Shown here piece after piece: positions 28,262 to 37,434 of a DNA stretch of 64,000 bases. Below the pieces are notes generated by a model. It saw only the letters and a list, made by a program, of their open reading frames with translations. It was not told the DNA's origin and did no database searches. The stretch lies in assembly GCF_001264245.1 (NCBI RefSeq), contig NZ_CP011339.1, positions 1,984,001 through 2,048,000 on the forward strand. Direction: 5' to 3'. This DNA comes from Microcystis panniformis FACHB-1757. Its GTDB lineage: Bacteria; Cyanobacteriota; Cyanobacteriia; Cyanobacteriales; Microcystaceae. A program made the translations under genes and the position numbers. Position 1 is the first letter of the stretch, and the number at the start of each line of letters is the position of its first letter.

Positions 28262-28303
28262 AGGTTCCCCGTCCTTTAGCGTAGCGGAGGACGGCTTTTT
28301 TTG
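28262..28303 (+). other. GC-rich hairpin with T tract between cbiQ and cbiO
   Basis: CCGTCCTTTAGCGTAGCGG, AGGACGG then CTTTTTTT forms a hairpin followed by a T run on the plus strand. On that strand no gene ends here, so it is probably a dispersed repeat rather than a working terminator. On the minus strand the hairpin lies in the cbiQ-cbiO spacer and lacks a T run. Confidence 0.5.
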
Positions 28304-28346
28304 CAACAGGTTGTCAATCTAGCTTCCAGTTTAGGCAACGGCAGTG

Positions 28347-29120
28347 TCAACTGAGTAGATGTACCATTTGACCCCAGAGGATCAAAATTACTATACAAAT
28401 TATAGCGAGATAATCGTTCAGCTTGCTTTGGGGAACCTGTAGAGAAGGCAAGGAACCAGTGTAACCCCTCGATAACATGGCTTGATAAATGCGATCGCCA
28501 CGTTCGTAGGTGCGGATAAATAAAGAGCCGATCATGTGTCCCACTAGCAACCGCTGCCATCGGGGACTACTCATTAAATTACGCGCAATTGCTGCCCTTC
28601 GCATGGAATTAAATTCAGCGATCAAAACCGCTAGATAACGGTACATAGAAGCTAAAATTGCCACCAATAAAGGGGGGGTTTTTAGGGTAACTAAGGCTTG
28701 TAACAGGTCGGGAATTGCTGTGGTTAAAACCAGAATATTGACCGTACAAAGACAGAGAAAAGCTTTAAAGGCCACACTGCCTAAAACCAGCAATCCCTCG
28801 CTAGTTATCCGCAAAAATCCCCAAGACCAAAGAATTTCGCCGCCATCACGAAAAAGAGTTCCCAATAAAACCACACCGATAAAGACAAATTCGATCGCTA
28901 CTCTTTGTAAAAGTACGCTAATAGTCACCCGACTGATCAGAATTAAAATAATTAATCCTAATCCGTAAATCCCCCAAGTTTCCCAGCTACCATTCGGAGT
29001 TAAGGCTGTGGCAAAAACTAACAAAAGAGTCACTAAAACACGGGTATGGGGCGCGAGTCTCTGCCAAAAACCGCAATTTTGGCGCTCATTTTCGCAAGAA
29101 AAAGTAGCAATGTGTAGCAT
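28347..29120 (-). CDS. cbiQ: ECF transporter T component (CbiQ-type)
   Basis: A 257-residue membrane protein with about five or six helices (for example VLVTLLLVFATAL, GLGLIILILISRVTISVLL, AIICIVILILWGQMV). The coupling-helix motifs expected in EcfT proteins are present around MRRAAIARN and AMLSRGYTG; they bind the ATPase pair. Together with cbiO it forms the energizing module. The substrate-binding partner (CbiM/CbiN or NikM) that normally precedes cbiQ is absent: the start codon is followed upstream by heptamers and repeats. Confidence 0.85.
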   Translation of the reverse strand: MLHIATFSCENERQNCGFWQRLAPHTRVLVTLLLVFATALTPNGSWETWGIYGLGLIILILISRVTISVLLQRVAIEFVFIGVVLLGTLFRDGGEILWSWGFLRITSEGLLVLGSVAFKAFLCLCTVNILVLTTAIPDLLQALVTLKTPPLLVAILASMYRYLAVLIAEFNSMRRAAIARNLMSSPRWQRLLVGHMIGSLFIRTYERGDRIYQAMLSRGYTGSLPSLQVPQSKLNDYLAIICIVILILWGQMVHLLS

Positions 29121-29437
29121 TTATTCAGTTATCAGTTATCAGTTATCAGTTATCAGTTATCAGATGAACGTAGGTTGGGCTTCGGCCGTGAGCTTTTGCC
29201 GAACGGTTGAAGCATGAAACCCAACGCCCGCATAGTTTACGCTACCGCTAACCCATCCTACCAATAATTGTGCCTCCCTACTTATCAGTTAGAAAGGGGA
29301 TATAGGGATATAGAACGTAGCGATTGTCTTAAAAGTCAAGGGGAATAAAGAAAATCTTTTGTACCCCAAATAGGCAAGACAAAGTAACGGCACCAGTCAT
29401 CCGTTTTGTCAGCGATGAAATTGTTCGGAAAACTGGA
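29121..29437. repeat. Repeat cluster upstream of cbiQ
   Basis: Five TTATCAG heptamers (29123-29162) are followed by an inverted copy of the GGATGGGTTAGC repeat family (29165-29285) and the flank of the broken IS110. No gene is seen. Confidence 0.75.
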
Positions 29438-30374
29438 CTAAGCGGGTGCTTGCCAGCATTTATTATCACGAATCATGGCATTGAGGATAACCAGCAATTT
29501 CCTCATACAGGCAACTAAGGCCACCTTTTTCAACTTGCCATTGGTCAACAACCGTTCGTAGAACTTCCGAATCACCGGGTTATGACGAATGGCTACCAAT
29601 GTGGCCATGTACAAGCCACAGCGAACCGAGGTGCGTCCCCCCGAAATCATGCGTTTACCCTTGTGCTGGCCACTATCGTGGTTGATAGGAGCGACCCCGA
29701 CCAGCCGGGCAATCTGTTTTTCGCCAGAGTGTTCCCATCTCGGGTAATTCCGCCAAACATAGGGCAGATGAAACTTTGCCGATCCCTTTAACGGATTGTA
29801 AGATTTCATTTTTGCCTTGCCAATCGGCTTGCTGTTGGGCGAGGGACTGAATCTGCTCGTTGAGGCTTTCAATACGCTGTTGGATTTCCTCAATATGGGC
29901 TTTGATATCTAGTTGCACCGTCTCAGACGCACGACTGAGGCGGTTTTTCTCCGCCACCTGCATCTCCACCAACTGCTGTCGTCGTCGTACTAGGTCGCTC
30001 AATTGTTGGGCTTGGGGGGCAACCACGGGTTGGGGTTGGGGTTGCACGGCTCGTGCGAATTGAGCGATTACCTGTGCGTCCAATTTGTCCGTTTTTGCTT
30101 TCCCCAATGCCGTCGCAAACCCTTTGACCTTGCGGGGGTTGGCGATCGCTACCGGTATGGTGGCGGCTTGTAAGCCCGATACGAGTGCGCGCTCTAATCC
30201 ACCCGTCGATTCCACCACCACCAAACTCGGTGAGAGAGGATGTAATTGTTCAATCAGCGATTGAACGCCAACGTCGCTGTTGGGTTGTTGCAAGGTCAGA
30301 CCTTGCGGCAACACGTAGATATCTAGAACCTCTTTACTGACATCGATCCCTACCCATGTTTTTTCTTCTGTCAT
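29438..30374 (-). pseudogene. IS110-family transposase, frameshifted
   Basis: Two frames make one DEDD transposase of about 310 residues. The first (from MTEEKTWVGIDVSKEVLDIY) holds the catalytic acidic residues in GIDVSKE, VESTGGLE and KTDKLDAQVIA. Near 29733 the frame breaks after PEMGTL, and the other frame continues SGEKQIARLVGVAPINHDSG to the end (AMIRDNKCWQAPA). The gap could be a lost CT dinucleotide. The first ~60 bases (30318 on) are duplicated at 58359. Confidence 0.85.
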
Positions 30375-30709
30375 CGTTTATGCTGGGGTTAAGTTATTTT
30401 GTCCCTTTGGTAACTCGTCCTTGCGAAGACGAGGTTAATCCTAAGGGCGATTGTTCGAGCTTGTCTCCTCGGGATGACGGCGTGGCTCCGGTGGCTACCC
30501 AACGGTGTCAAGCACCTCGGTTGAACTGGATGTCCACGCCCTTTTTCAGAATATAGGCACCCAAGCTACAAAGCGGTATTTTTTACCTAGGTTGGGACGG
30601 GTTGCCTACTTCTCAAGATACAAGGTTGGGTTGAAGCATGAAACCCAAAGCCTGCATGGGTTACGCTACCGCTAACCCATCCTACAAATAATTTTGCCTC
30701 CCTACTTAG
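30318..30709. repeat. IS110 5' end and flank, copy 1 of a ~390-bp duplication
   Basis: The block from AGATATCTAGAACC through the IS110 start codon, the upstream region and the GGATGGGTTAGC repeat to CCTCCCTACTTA is repeated at 58359-58746 with a few changes (for example AAAGCC versus AACGCC). A plus-strand 66-codon frame inside it is not convincing as a gene. Confidence 0.85.
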
Positions 30710-30725
30710 TGATTAAATTCTCGAC

Positions 30726-31229
30726 TTAGTAAGCGTCCTGTAGTTCGTAGAATTCGGGAGAAACGTAATCTTTGCGTAGAGGCCAACCGACCCAATCTTC
30801 CGGCATTAAAATCCGTTTCAGGTGGGGATGTCCTTCATAAATAATGCCGAACATATCATAACTTTCTCTTTCTTGCCAGTCAGCCGCTTTCCAAATCCAG
30901 TAAACCGAAGCAACCCGGGGATTATCTCGAGGAAGAAAGACTTTTAAGCGCACTTCCACGGGACTATCGACATTATCGGTTACTTTGACCAGATGATAGA
31001 AACTAACCAATTCTTTCCCCGGTCCCAAATCGTAAGCGCCCTGACATTGGAGATAATTAAAACCATAAGCGTATAAAGCAGTGGCCAGAGGAATTAAAAA
31101 GTCTGGTTCTACTTTAATCAATTCCACACCACTATGGTCAGCTTCTAAAGCTTGATGCTCAAAACCATTTTCGCTTAACCAAATCGAAGTGGGGCAAGCT
31201 TGCACAATAGCTGTCGTTTCTTCAGTCAT
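30726..31229 (-). CDS. ndhJ: NAD(P)H-quinone oxidoreductase subunit J
   Basis: A 167-residue hydrophilic subunit of the photosynthetic complex I (NDH-1), equivalent to NuoC. It is part of the peripheral arm on the thylakoid membrane that carries electrons from ferredoxin to plastoquinone. The motif YDMFGIIYEGHPHLKRILMPEDWVGWPLRKDY is the family hallmark (quoted in parts: ESYDMFGI, HPHLKRILMPEDW, GWPLRKDY). Its start codon abuts the ndhK stop, so translation is probably coupled. Last gene of ndhC-ndhK-ndhJ. Confidence 0.96.
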   Translation of the reverse strand: MTEETTAIVQACPTSIWLSENGFEHQALEADHSGVELIKVEPDFLIPLATALYAYGFNYLQCQGAYDLGPGKELVSFYHLVKVTDNVDSPVEVRLKVFLPRDNPRVASVYWIWKAADWQERESYDMFGIIYEGHPHLKRILMPEDWVGWPLRKDYVSPEFYELQDAY

Positions 31230-31973
31230 TTAGATTTCTTCCTTTTGTTTCGTGGTCAAAAGAGCGGGGGGAACAGGCATACCAGTGGCTTCTAGTAACT
31301 CTTTCGGGGGTGCTTGACGGGTGGCCGATTGTAGATATTTACCTGTGAGAATCGGTTCTGTGGCCTGCATTTTGTGGGTGGTGCTGTAATAACGATTGGT
31401 TTGCTGGAGGACAGTCCCACGTTCTTGAATAGATTCGTTAGCGACTTTTTTCCGCAGTTTAATAATCGCGTCGATAATCGCTTCTGGACGGGGGGGACAA
31501 CCGGGTATATAGACATCCACGGGGATAAGTTTATCTACCCCTCTGACTGCGGTGGTGGAGTCACTGCTGAACATTCCCCCCGTAATCGTACAGGCACCCA
31601 TGGCGATAACGTATTTAGGTTCTGGCATTTCTTCATACAGACGCACCAAAGCGGGGGCCATTTTCATGGTGATTGTACCGGCAGTGATGATTAAATCGGC
31701 CTGCCGGGGACTAGAACGGGGAACTAAACCAAAGCGATCAAAATCAAAACGGGAACCAATCAAGGCCGCGAACTCGATAAAACAGCAAGCTGTACCGTAT
31801 AGCATCGGCCAAAGACTTGACAAACGCGCCCAGTTATACAGGTCATCAACGGTGGTAAGGATGACATTTTCCGATAAATCCTGGGTAACTTTGGTGCGTT
31901 CGATGGGATTGAGGATTTTTTCGCTTTGTTGTTCGATAATTTGCTTAAATTCGCTGGTAGGGTTGGGACTCAT
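31230..31973 (-). CDS. ndhK: NAD(P)H-quinone oxidoreductase subunit K
   Basis: A 247-residue subunit holding the 4Fe-4S cluster N2, which passes electrons to plastoquinone. Cluster ligands are visible: adjacent Cys63-Cys64 in YGTACCFIEF, Cys128 in GACTITGGMF and Cys159 in PGCPPRPEA. The C-terminal extension beyond residue 200 is typical of cyanobacteria. It lies between ndhC and ndhJ with no gap to ndhJ. Confidence 0.97.
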   Translation of the reverse strand: MSPNPTSEFKQIIEQQSEKILNPIERTKVTQDLSENVILTTVDDLYNWARLSSLWPMLYGTACCFIEFAALIGSRFDFDRFGLVPRSSPRQADLIITAGTITMKMAPALVRLYEEMPEPKYVIAMGACTITGGMFSSDSTTAVRGVDKLIPVDVYIPGCPPRPEAIIDAIIKLRKKVANESIQERGTVLQQTNRYYSTTHKMQATEPILTGKYLQSATRQAPPKELLEATGMPVPPALLTTKQKEEI

Positions 31974-32020
31974 CCGGTTATCCTCTCATGAAAAGTCAAA
32001 AATAAGGAAAATTATGGCCG

Positions 32021-32383
32021 TTATGACCATTCTAAGGCTCCTTTCCGCCAAGCATAGACGAGAGCAACCACAAGGATAGCAATAAAGATCAATGCTTCTA
32101 CAAAAGCTAATAGGCCCAATTGATTGAAAGCTACTGCCCAAGGGTAGAGAAAGACGGTTTCCACGTCAAAAACCACGAAAACGAGGGCAAACATATAATA
32201 ACGAATGTTAAACTGAATCCAAGCACCGCCGATCGGTTCCATCCCCGATTCATAGGTGGTACGTCTTTCTGGACCGCCACCACTAGGCCGCAGGACTTTG
32301 GAGGCAGTTAGGGATAGGATTGGTACTAAACTGCAAGCGAGCAGAAATCCTAGAAAATACTCGTAACCTTTGAGGACAAACAC
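32021..32383 (-). CDS. ndhC: NAD(P)H-quinone oxidoreductase subunit 3
   Basis: A 120-residue membrane subunit of NDH-1 (NuoA type) with three transmembrane helices (FLGFLLACSLVPIL, YMFALVFVVFDVETVFLYPW, FVEALIFIAILVVALVYAW). The conserved YESGMEPIG loop is present. It starts with GTG (MFVLKGYEYF), and an AAGGAGA ribosome-binding sequence lies about 15 bases upstream. First gene of ndhC-ndhK-ndhJ, so the promoter should lie between 32384 and 32700. Confidence 0.96.
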   Translation of the reverse strand: MFVLKGYEYFLGFLLACSLVPILSLTASKVLRPSGGGPERRTTYESGMEPIGGAWIQFNIRYYMFALVFVVFDVETVFLYPWAVAFNQLGLLAFVEALIFIAILVVALVYAWRKGALEWS

Positions 32384-32700
32384 TGGGTTTTTTTTCTCCT
32401 TATTCGCTATCGACAGGGGAAGTTGTCGGCATCTCTATGGGTACTTATTATAGAGGCTTTAGCAACCCGTCTCCTTCTCAAAAGCAGCATTGAAGATGTT
32501 TATCGATACCATTAGCTAATCGTCGGGTCAAACTTCGCTTCTGTCCGTGCTTTGCTCTTAACTCTGACGGGGTGACAAGGAAATGACCATAATGGACTGC
32601 TGACTATCCAGATTACTCGTTAAGACTGCATGGGAGTGCCAGAATTGCCAGTCCGAGCATTTGTACTAAAATTTCCCATAGGCAGTCTAAATTAGGAGAA
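32384..32700. other. Intergenic region upstream of ndhC
   Basis: Probable promoter and leader region of the ndh operon; I cannot fix a -10/-35 pair. It contains a relic of a repeat (ACTCGTTAAGACTG near 32609) that is also found near 27319. No gene is seen. Confidence 0.5.
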
Positions 32701-32835
32701 ATGCTGTCAGACCCACTATACTTTGTTAATGCACCCGCTCAGAAAAGCGATCGCTTTATTTTGGCTCCGGGAAATGGACTTGCGATCAAGTATATCAGGA
32801 TGGATATTTTTTTACCGTTGAAAAGGGTTAATTAG
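32701..32835 (+). CDS. Possible small protein, 44 residues
   Basis: The frame MLSDPLYFVNAPAQKSDRFI... LPLKRVN is preceded by AGGAGAA five bases before the ATG, an excellent ribosome-binding site. A HIP1 octamer (GCGATCGC) lies inside. The sequence is not clearly hydrophobic or repetitive. It could be a genuine small protein or the start of a lost gene. I recognise no family. Confidence 0.35.
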   Translation: MLSDPLYFVNAPAQKSDRFILAPGNGLAIKYIRMDIFLPLKRVN

Positions 32836-32955
32836 ATTTAATTTACTAAGCCAATTAAAATAATCAATTTTGTTTCATTGATCTTAACCAAGTTTCTGAC
32901 ATAACTATCTCCTCAAAGTTGAGTAGCTTGTTTATGAAGCCAACTTTTCAGACTT

Positions 32956-33318
32956 TTATACGCTGATAACCACATTTGGTTCACTGCTGGAATAACGCAT
33001 ATTTATCAAATTTTGACTAGGTTTTTCTACTATATTAATCCATTTTCTCACCTCTGGAAAATTTTGAACTCTCGAATAGAGACGATTATGACGTTTTAAA
33101 GCAGTTGTCAAACTGTGACCCGGATTAGTTATAGTATGTCCGGGGTTATTGGAATCAGTTTTCCATTCTTGACTGGATACCGAAGCTAAGATCATAGATT
33201 TCAGAAAACATTCGATCGTAATACCTCCAAAGTGCATAGCAGCTATTTTCCTATTAGATTTACAAAGTATTTCTGTATCTTGATGACGTTGTAAAAAAGC
33301 TGATTGGTAATCTTCCAT
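32956..33318 (-). CDS. HEPN-like small protein
   Basis: A 120-residue protein starting MEDYQSAFLQRHQDTEILC. The helical segment AAMHFGGITIECFLKSMILA resembles the core helix of HEPN-domain proteins found beside nucleotidyltransferases in toxin-antitoxin loci. No such partner is adjacent, and the catalytic RxxxxH motif is not obvious, so it may be a solitary or shortened member. Codon use is AT-rich compared with ileS next door, in keeping with an accessory gene. Family call is tentative. Confidence 0.5.
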   Translation of the reverse strand: MEDYQSAFLQRHQDTEILCKSNRKIAAMHFGGITIECFLKSMILASVSSQEWKTDSNNPGHTITNPGHSLTTALKRHNRLYSRVQNFPEVRKWINIVEKPSQNLINMRYSSSEPNVVISV

Positions 33319-33425
33319 CCCTAATTATCTATTCGCTAGAGTTAATACCTGTGAATAAGTTTTTTTTTAGCTGAGGATTAAACAAGGGTACTTTATTAGA
33401 CAATAAAGCACCCTTTTAATTTAGC

Positions 33426-36284
33426 TTAGAACTCTCCTTTTAAAGCGGCATTACAGCGCTCACAAATAGTGGGATCATCGGCAAATTTTCCCACTTGAGT
33501 CGAATAATTCCAACAGCGATCGCATTTTTCTCCGTCCGCTTTGACAATTCCCACCGAAACAAAGTCCGATTCTCCTTTATATTCGGCGGTTTGAATTGCG
33601 CTAATATCACTAACTAATTCCACTTGAGAAGAGAGAAATAGATAACGCAATTCATCGACTTTATTCCCCGTTAAACTATCACAATTGTTGAATAATTCTA
33701 GCTCCTGTTGTAAGGTTTCATCGGGAACATAAAGTAAAACTTTTGCCTCTAAAGAAGCACCGATCGCCTTATCATTTCTGGCAGTTTCCATCACCTTATT
33801 AACTTCGGTGCGTAGCTGCCGGAATTTCGCCCATTTATCGGCCAATTCGCGATTATTCCAAGCAGGATCGATGTTGAGCCATCCTGACTCAAATACCGAT
33901 AAATAAGGAGTTTTGTAGGGGAGAAATTGCCAGATATCTTCCGCTAGATGAGACAGGACAGGAGCGATCGCTTTAGCAAGATTTTCTAAAGCAATAGCAT
34001 AAACTGTTTGACAACTGCGACGACGGAAAGAATTAGGATCAGAAATGTATAAACGATCCTTAGCGATGTCGATATAAAAGTTAGATAAATCGACAACACA
34101 AAAATTCTGTACCGTCTGGAAAAAGCGGAAAAATTGGAAACTTTCAAAAGCTGCCGTTACTTCCGTAAACACCTCCGAGATACGATGTAACATATAGCGA
34201 TCGATCTCCGGTAGCTCTTCATAAGCTACCGCATCTTTAACGGGATCAAAATCATTTAAACTCCCCAGTAAAAACCTGGCAGTATTACGGATTTTATTAC
34301 GGATATCTACCAACTGTTTAAGAATATTTTGACCGATATTCACATCATTGGTATAGTCCACCGAGGACACCCATAACCGAATCACATCCACCCCATAAGC
34401 GGGTTCTTTTTTCTGGTCTTTACCACCATTAATGATCACATTGGGATCGATGACATTCCCCAGAGATTTACTCATTTTTCGTCCCTGTTCATCCAAAACA
34501 AAACCGTGAGTTAACACCGTTTTATAGGGAGCAATACCATTAGCAGCGACACTGGTTAATAAACTCGATTGAAACCATCCCCGATGCTGATCCGATCCTT
34601 CTAGATACATATCCGCAGGATAACTTAATTCTGGTCGAGCATTAGCCACCGCATTCCAACTAGAACCAGAATCAAACCACACATCCATAGTATCCATTCC
34701 CTTGCGATAACTGCGACCATTATCGCGATAACTGAGAGGTAACAATTCCTCTACGGATAACTCCCACCAAGCATTAGAACCCTTAACTGCGAAGATAGCT
34801 TGAACGTGATTAATCGTCTCCTCCGTTAACAGAGGTTCATTCGTTTCTTCGTCATAAAAAACAGGAATAGGAACCCCCCAACTGCGCTGACGAGAGATAC
34901 ACCAATCGCTTCTTTCACTAACCATAGAAGTGATGCGATTCTTACCCGTTGCAGGAATCCAACGCACCGAATCAATTGCGTCTAAAGCTAATTCCCGGAA
35001 TCCTTCCACGGAAGCAAACCATTGTTCTGTTGCGCGGAAAATTGTCGGTTTTTTGGTTCTCCAATCGTAGGGATATTTATGCTGATATGCTTCTTCTTTG
35101 AGTAAGGCACCCTTTTCTGTCAGTGCTAAAATTATTGCTTCATTAGCATCTTTCAAGACATTTAAACCCGCAAATTGTCCCGCTTCTGCGGTGAAATTTC
35201 CCTTATCATCCACGGGAGAAAGTATCGGTAAACCGTAACGTTGTCCGACGATATAATCCTCCTGACCATGGCCAGGGGCCGTATGAACTAATCCAGTGCC
35301 GGAATCAGTGGTGACATAATCCCCACCGATGAGAATCGCACTTTCTCTGTCAAACAAAGGATGACGATATTTAGTATGTTCTAATTCCAGACCTTTAACC
35401 GTTGCTTTAATCGTCAAAGTTGTGTTAAAAGTGTCGGCCAATTTTTCGACTAAATCCGTCGCTACGATTAGATAATTAGACTCGCTAGTTTCCACCACTG
35501 AATAGTTTAATTCTGGGTTCAATGCGACGGCCAAATTCCCGGGTAAAGTCCAGGGGGTAGTCGTCCAGATAGCCACGGATAAATTAGGCAAAAATGGCGT
35601 TAAAACCGGGGTTGAAACTGACGTAATTGGAAAAGCAACATAGACACTGCGGGAAGTGTGACCTTCGGGATATTCTAATTCGGCCTCAGCTAAAGCGGTT
35701 TGAGAACTAGGACTCCAGTGAACTGGTTTTAGTCCCCGATAAATATAACCTTTTAGGGCCATTTTTCCGAATACGGCAATTTGAGCGGCCTCGTATTCAG
35801 GTTTTAGGGTTAAATAGGGATTTTCCCAGTCTCCCCAGACTCCATACCTTTTGAAACCTTCACACTGTTCTTTTTGCGTTTGAAGGGCAAAATCGTGGGC
35901 TTTCTGACGTAATTTCAAAGGGGTTAGACCCTCTTTTTCTGAGCTTTTGAGACTTTGTAAAACCTTTAGTTCGATCGGCAACCCGTGACAATCCCAACCC
36001 GGCACATAGCGCACTTTGTAGCCTTGCAGCAGTTTATATTTATTGATAATGTCTTTGAGAATTTTATTTAAAGCATGACCGATATGCAGGGACCCGTTAG
36101 CGTAGGGGGGTCCATCGTGGAGAATAAATAATTCTTTGGGGTTATTTTGCGCTAATTTCTCATATATTTGCTCATCTTGCCAGAATTTCTGGATTTCTGG
36201 CTCACGTTTGCTGGCATTTGCTCGCATATCAAAGTCAGTTTGAGGCAAATTAACGGTATCTTTGTAACTTTTAGCGTTGGACAT
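33426..36284 (-). CDS. ileS: Isoleucyl-tRNA synthetase
   Basis: A 952-residue class I aminoacyl-tRNA synthetase that charges tRNA-Ile. The HIGH-type motif is GSLHIGHALNK (about residue 70), the KMSKS loop is GRKMSKSLGNV, and the CP1 editing domain lies between (TWTTTPWTLPGNLAV, GTGLVHTAPGHGQEDY). The C-terminal zinc finger CDRCWNYS...CERC is present. Full length, no damage. The start at 36284 is supported by the standard N-terminus (YKDTVNLPQTDFDMRANA). Confidence 0.97.
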   Translation of the reverse strand: MSNAKSYKDTVNLPQTDFDMRANASKREPEIQKFWQDEQIYEKLAQNNPKELFILHDGPPYANGSLHIGHALNKILKDIINKYKLLQGYKVRYVPGWDCHGLPIELKVLQSLKSSEKEGLTPLKLRQKAHDFALQTQKEQCEGFKRYGVWGDWENPYLTLKPEYEAAQIAVFGKMALKGYIYRGLKPVHWSPSSQTALAEAELEYPEGHTSRSVYVAFPITSVSTPVLTPFLPNLSVAIWTTTPWTLPGNLAVALNPELNYSVVETSESNYLIVATDLVEKLADTFNTTLTIKATVKGLELEHTKYRHPLFDRESAILIGGDYVTTDSGTGLVHTAPGHGQEDYIVGQRYGLPILSPVDDKGNFTAEAGQFAGLNVLKDANEAIILALTEKGALLKEEAYQHKYPYDWRTKKPTIFRATEQWFASVEGFRELALDAIDSVRWIPATGKNRITSMVSERSDWCISRQRSWGVPIPVFYDEETNEPLLTEETINHVQAIFAVKGSNAWWELSVEELLPLSYRDNGRSYRKGMDTMDVWFDSGSSWNAVANARPELSYPADMYLEGSDQHRGWFQSSLLTSVAANGIAPYKTVLTHGFVLDEQGRKMSKSLGNVIDPNVIINGGKDQKKEPAYGVDVIRLWVSSVDYTNDVNIGQNILKQLVDIRNKIRNTARFLLGSLNDFDPVKDAVAYEELPEIDRYMLHRISEVFTEVTAAFESFQFFRFFQTVQNFCVVDLSNFYIDIAKDRLYISDPNSFRRRSCQTVYAIALENLAKAIAPVLSHLAEDIWQFLPYKTPYLSVFESGWLNIDPAWNNRELADKWAKFRQLRTEVNKVMETARNDKAIGASLEAKVLLYVPDETLQQELELFNNCDSLTGNKVDELRYLFLSSQVELVSDISAIQTAEYKGESDFVSVGIVKADGEKCDRCWNYSTQVGKFADDPTICERCNAALKGEF

Positions 36285-36484
36285 TCTGGCAAACCTATGG
36301 ATATCAATCGTTTTTGGGATTCATTCCTAAATAACGTCCCTTTGAGAGTCGTTATCTCTATTCTGTCACATAACTGTAATACAAATATTACAAGTGACAA
36401 TCATTGATCTATAAGTCTAGCGAGATTGAGTCCAAGAGCGATGATTCCGAAAGGCTATAATTTAGTTATTCGAGGATAGGGAGC

Positions 36485-37066
36485 ATGGGGACGATGGTGA
36501 CGAATCCTAATTTTTTTTATGTCTCTCCAGAAGTGTATCTAGAAGGGGAAAGAGTCAGTCCCATCAAGCACGAATACCGAAAAGGACGGATTTACGCAAT
36601 GGTAGGGGCAAAAAAGCCCCATATTGTCTTAAATACAAATATAGCTACTTTATTGAGTATCCATCTCGATGATAGTCCCTGTCTTGTTCTCACTTCCGAT
36701 ATCAAAGTCCGGTTAGAGGAGGCAAATTGTTATTATTATCCCGATATTGCGGTGGTTTGTGACGAGAGAGAGATTAACAATACTGATGATTTTATTCTTT
36801 ATCCCGTTCTGATTATTGAAGTATTATCGAAATCGACGGAATCCTTTGATAGGGGTGATAAATTTAGCGATTATCAAACCTGTCCCACCTTAAAAGAATA
36901 CATTCTTATCCATCAAAACCAGAGGAAAATTGAATGTCACCGTCGCGAGGATTCGGGAGTTTGGCAAGAACAGATCTATGAAGCGGGAGATGAGGTAGAA
37001 TTTGCCAGTGTAGGATTCCGGGGATCGCTCGCTTCTATCTATCGCAAAGTCCCCGGTTTGGTATAA
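36485..37066 (+). CDS. Uma2-family (DUF820) PD-(D/E)XK nuclease-like protein
   Basis: A 193-residue protein of the very large cyanobacterial Uma2 family. The fold's catalytic elements are visible: YYPDIAVVCDE (Asp), then LIIEVLSKST (Glu-x-Leu/Lys) and the following FSDYQTCPTLKEYILI helix and strand. Biological role is unknown; a restriction-like nuclease fold is established for the family. The ATG at 36494 is an alternative start. Two more Uma2 genes lie at 46533 and 49636. Confidence 0.85.
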   Translation: MGTMVTNPNFFYVSPEVYLEGERVSPIKHEYRKGRIYAMVGAKKPHIVLNTNIATLLSIHLDDSPCLVLTSDIKVRLEEANCYYYPDIAVVCDEREINNTDDFILYPVLIIEVLSKSTESFDRGDKFSDYQTCPTLKEYILIHQNQRKIECHRREDSGVWQEQIYEAGDEVEFASVGFRGSLASIYRKVPGLV

Positions 37067-37097
37067 TTGCCATTCTTTTTTGACTTCACTTAATTAT

Positions 37098-37212
37098 ACT
37101 AAATCCGTTGAGTAACGCACAGAAAACGGGTTTCTCCGAGAAACGAAACCCGTTTTCTGCTCATGCACTCATGCAAAAAGGGGAATAAATAATCAGTCTT
37201 TAATAACCAGAT
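37098..37212. mobile_element. MITE family A (ACTAAATC ends)
   Basis: Begins ACTAAATCCGTTGAGTAACG, contains the hairpin GAAAACGGGTTTCTCCGAG and its complement, and ends TTTAATAACCAGATTTA. Close copies lie at 47297-47409 and 50436-50548 and a variant at 24140-24235. This copy has a short extra GAAAC and CACTCATG insertion in the arm. No coding capacity. Confidence 0.8.
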
Positions 37213-37309
37213 TTAAGTACCTAGGCAAAATTATTTACACATGACGATCATTGCCCCGTAAGGGTTTTAGCTCGATCGGGCAGGTAATTAATTTTGCATG
37301 ACTACTTAG
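37211..37309. mobile_element. MITE family B (TAAGTACCTA..GACTACTTA ends)
   Basis: Directly abuts the family A copy. It starts TAAGTACCTAGGCAAAATTA and ends TAATTTTGCATGACTACTTA, imperfect inverted repeats, with GCCCCGTAAGGG and CGATCGGGC between. A second copy at 48156-48392 is interrupted by another MITE. A half copy (TAAGTACCTAAGCAAAATTA) is near 10083. Confidence 0.7.
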
Positions 37310-37434
37310 TATTACTGTCATAATCTTTATCAAAAAAAGAGGAGAAAAAAGCAATTTTTGCCCTTCTCTCCTCCAGTCTAGCGATTAGTTACATTGAAAC
37401 AGCAGTGAGTAATTTTTAATTACTATTCACCGCT
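37310..37434. other. Spacer downstream of the sugar transferase gene
   Basis: No gene. An AAAAAAGAGGAGAAAAAAGC / TTTTTGCCCTTCTCTCCTCC pairing near 37333-37375 can form a hairpin that may end the sugar transferase transcript on the minus strand, though a clear T run is lacking. Confidence 0.35.

Noticed and set aside
30356..30556. 66-codon plus-strand open frame, also at 58398-58598
   Set aside because: It lies antisense to the IS110 start and its flank and is repeated only because the DNA block is duplicated.
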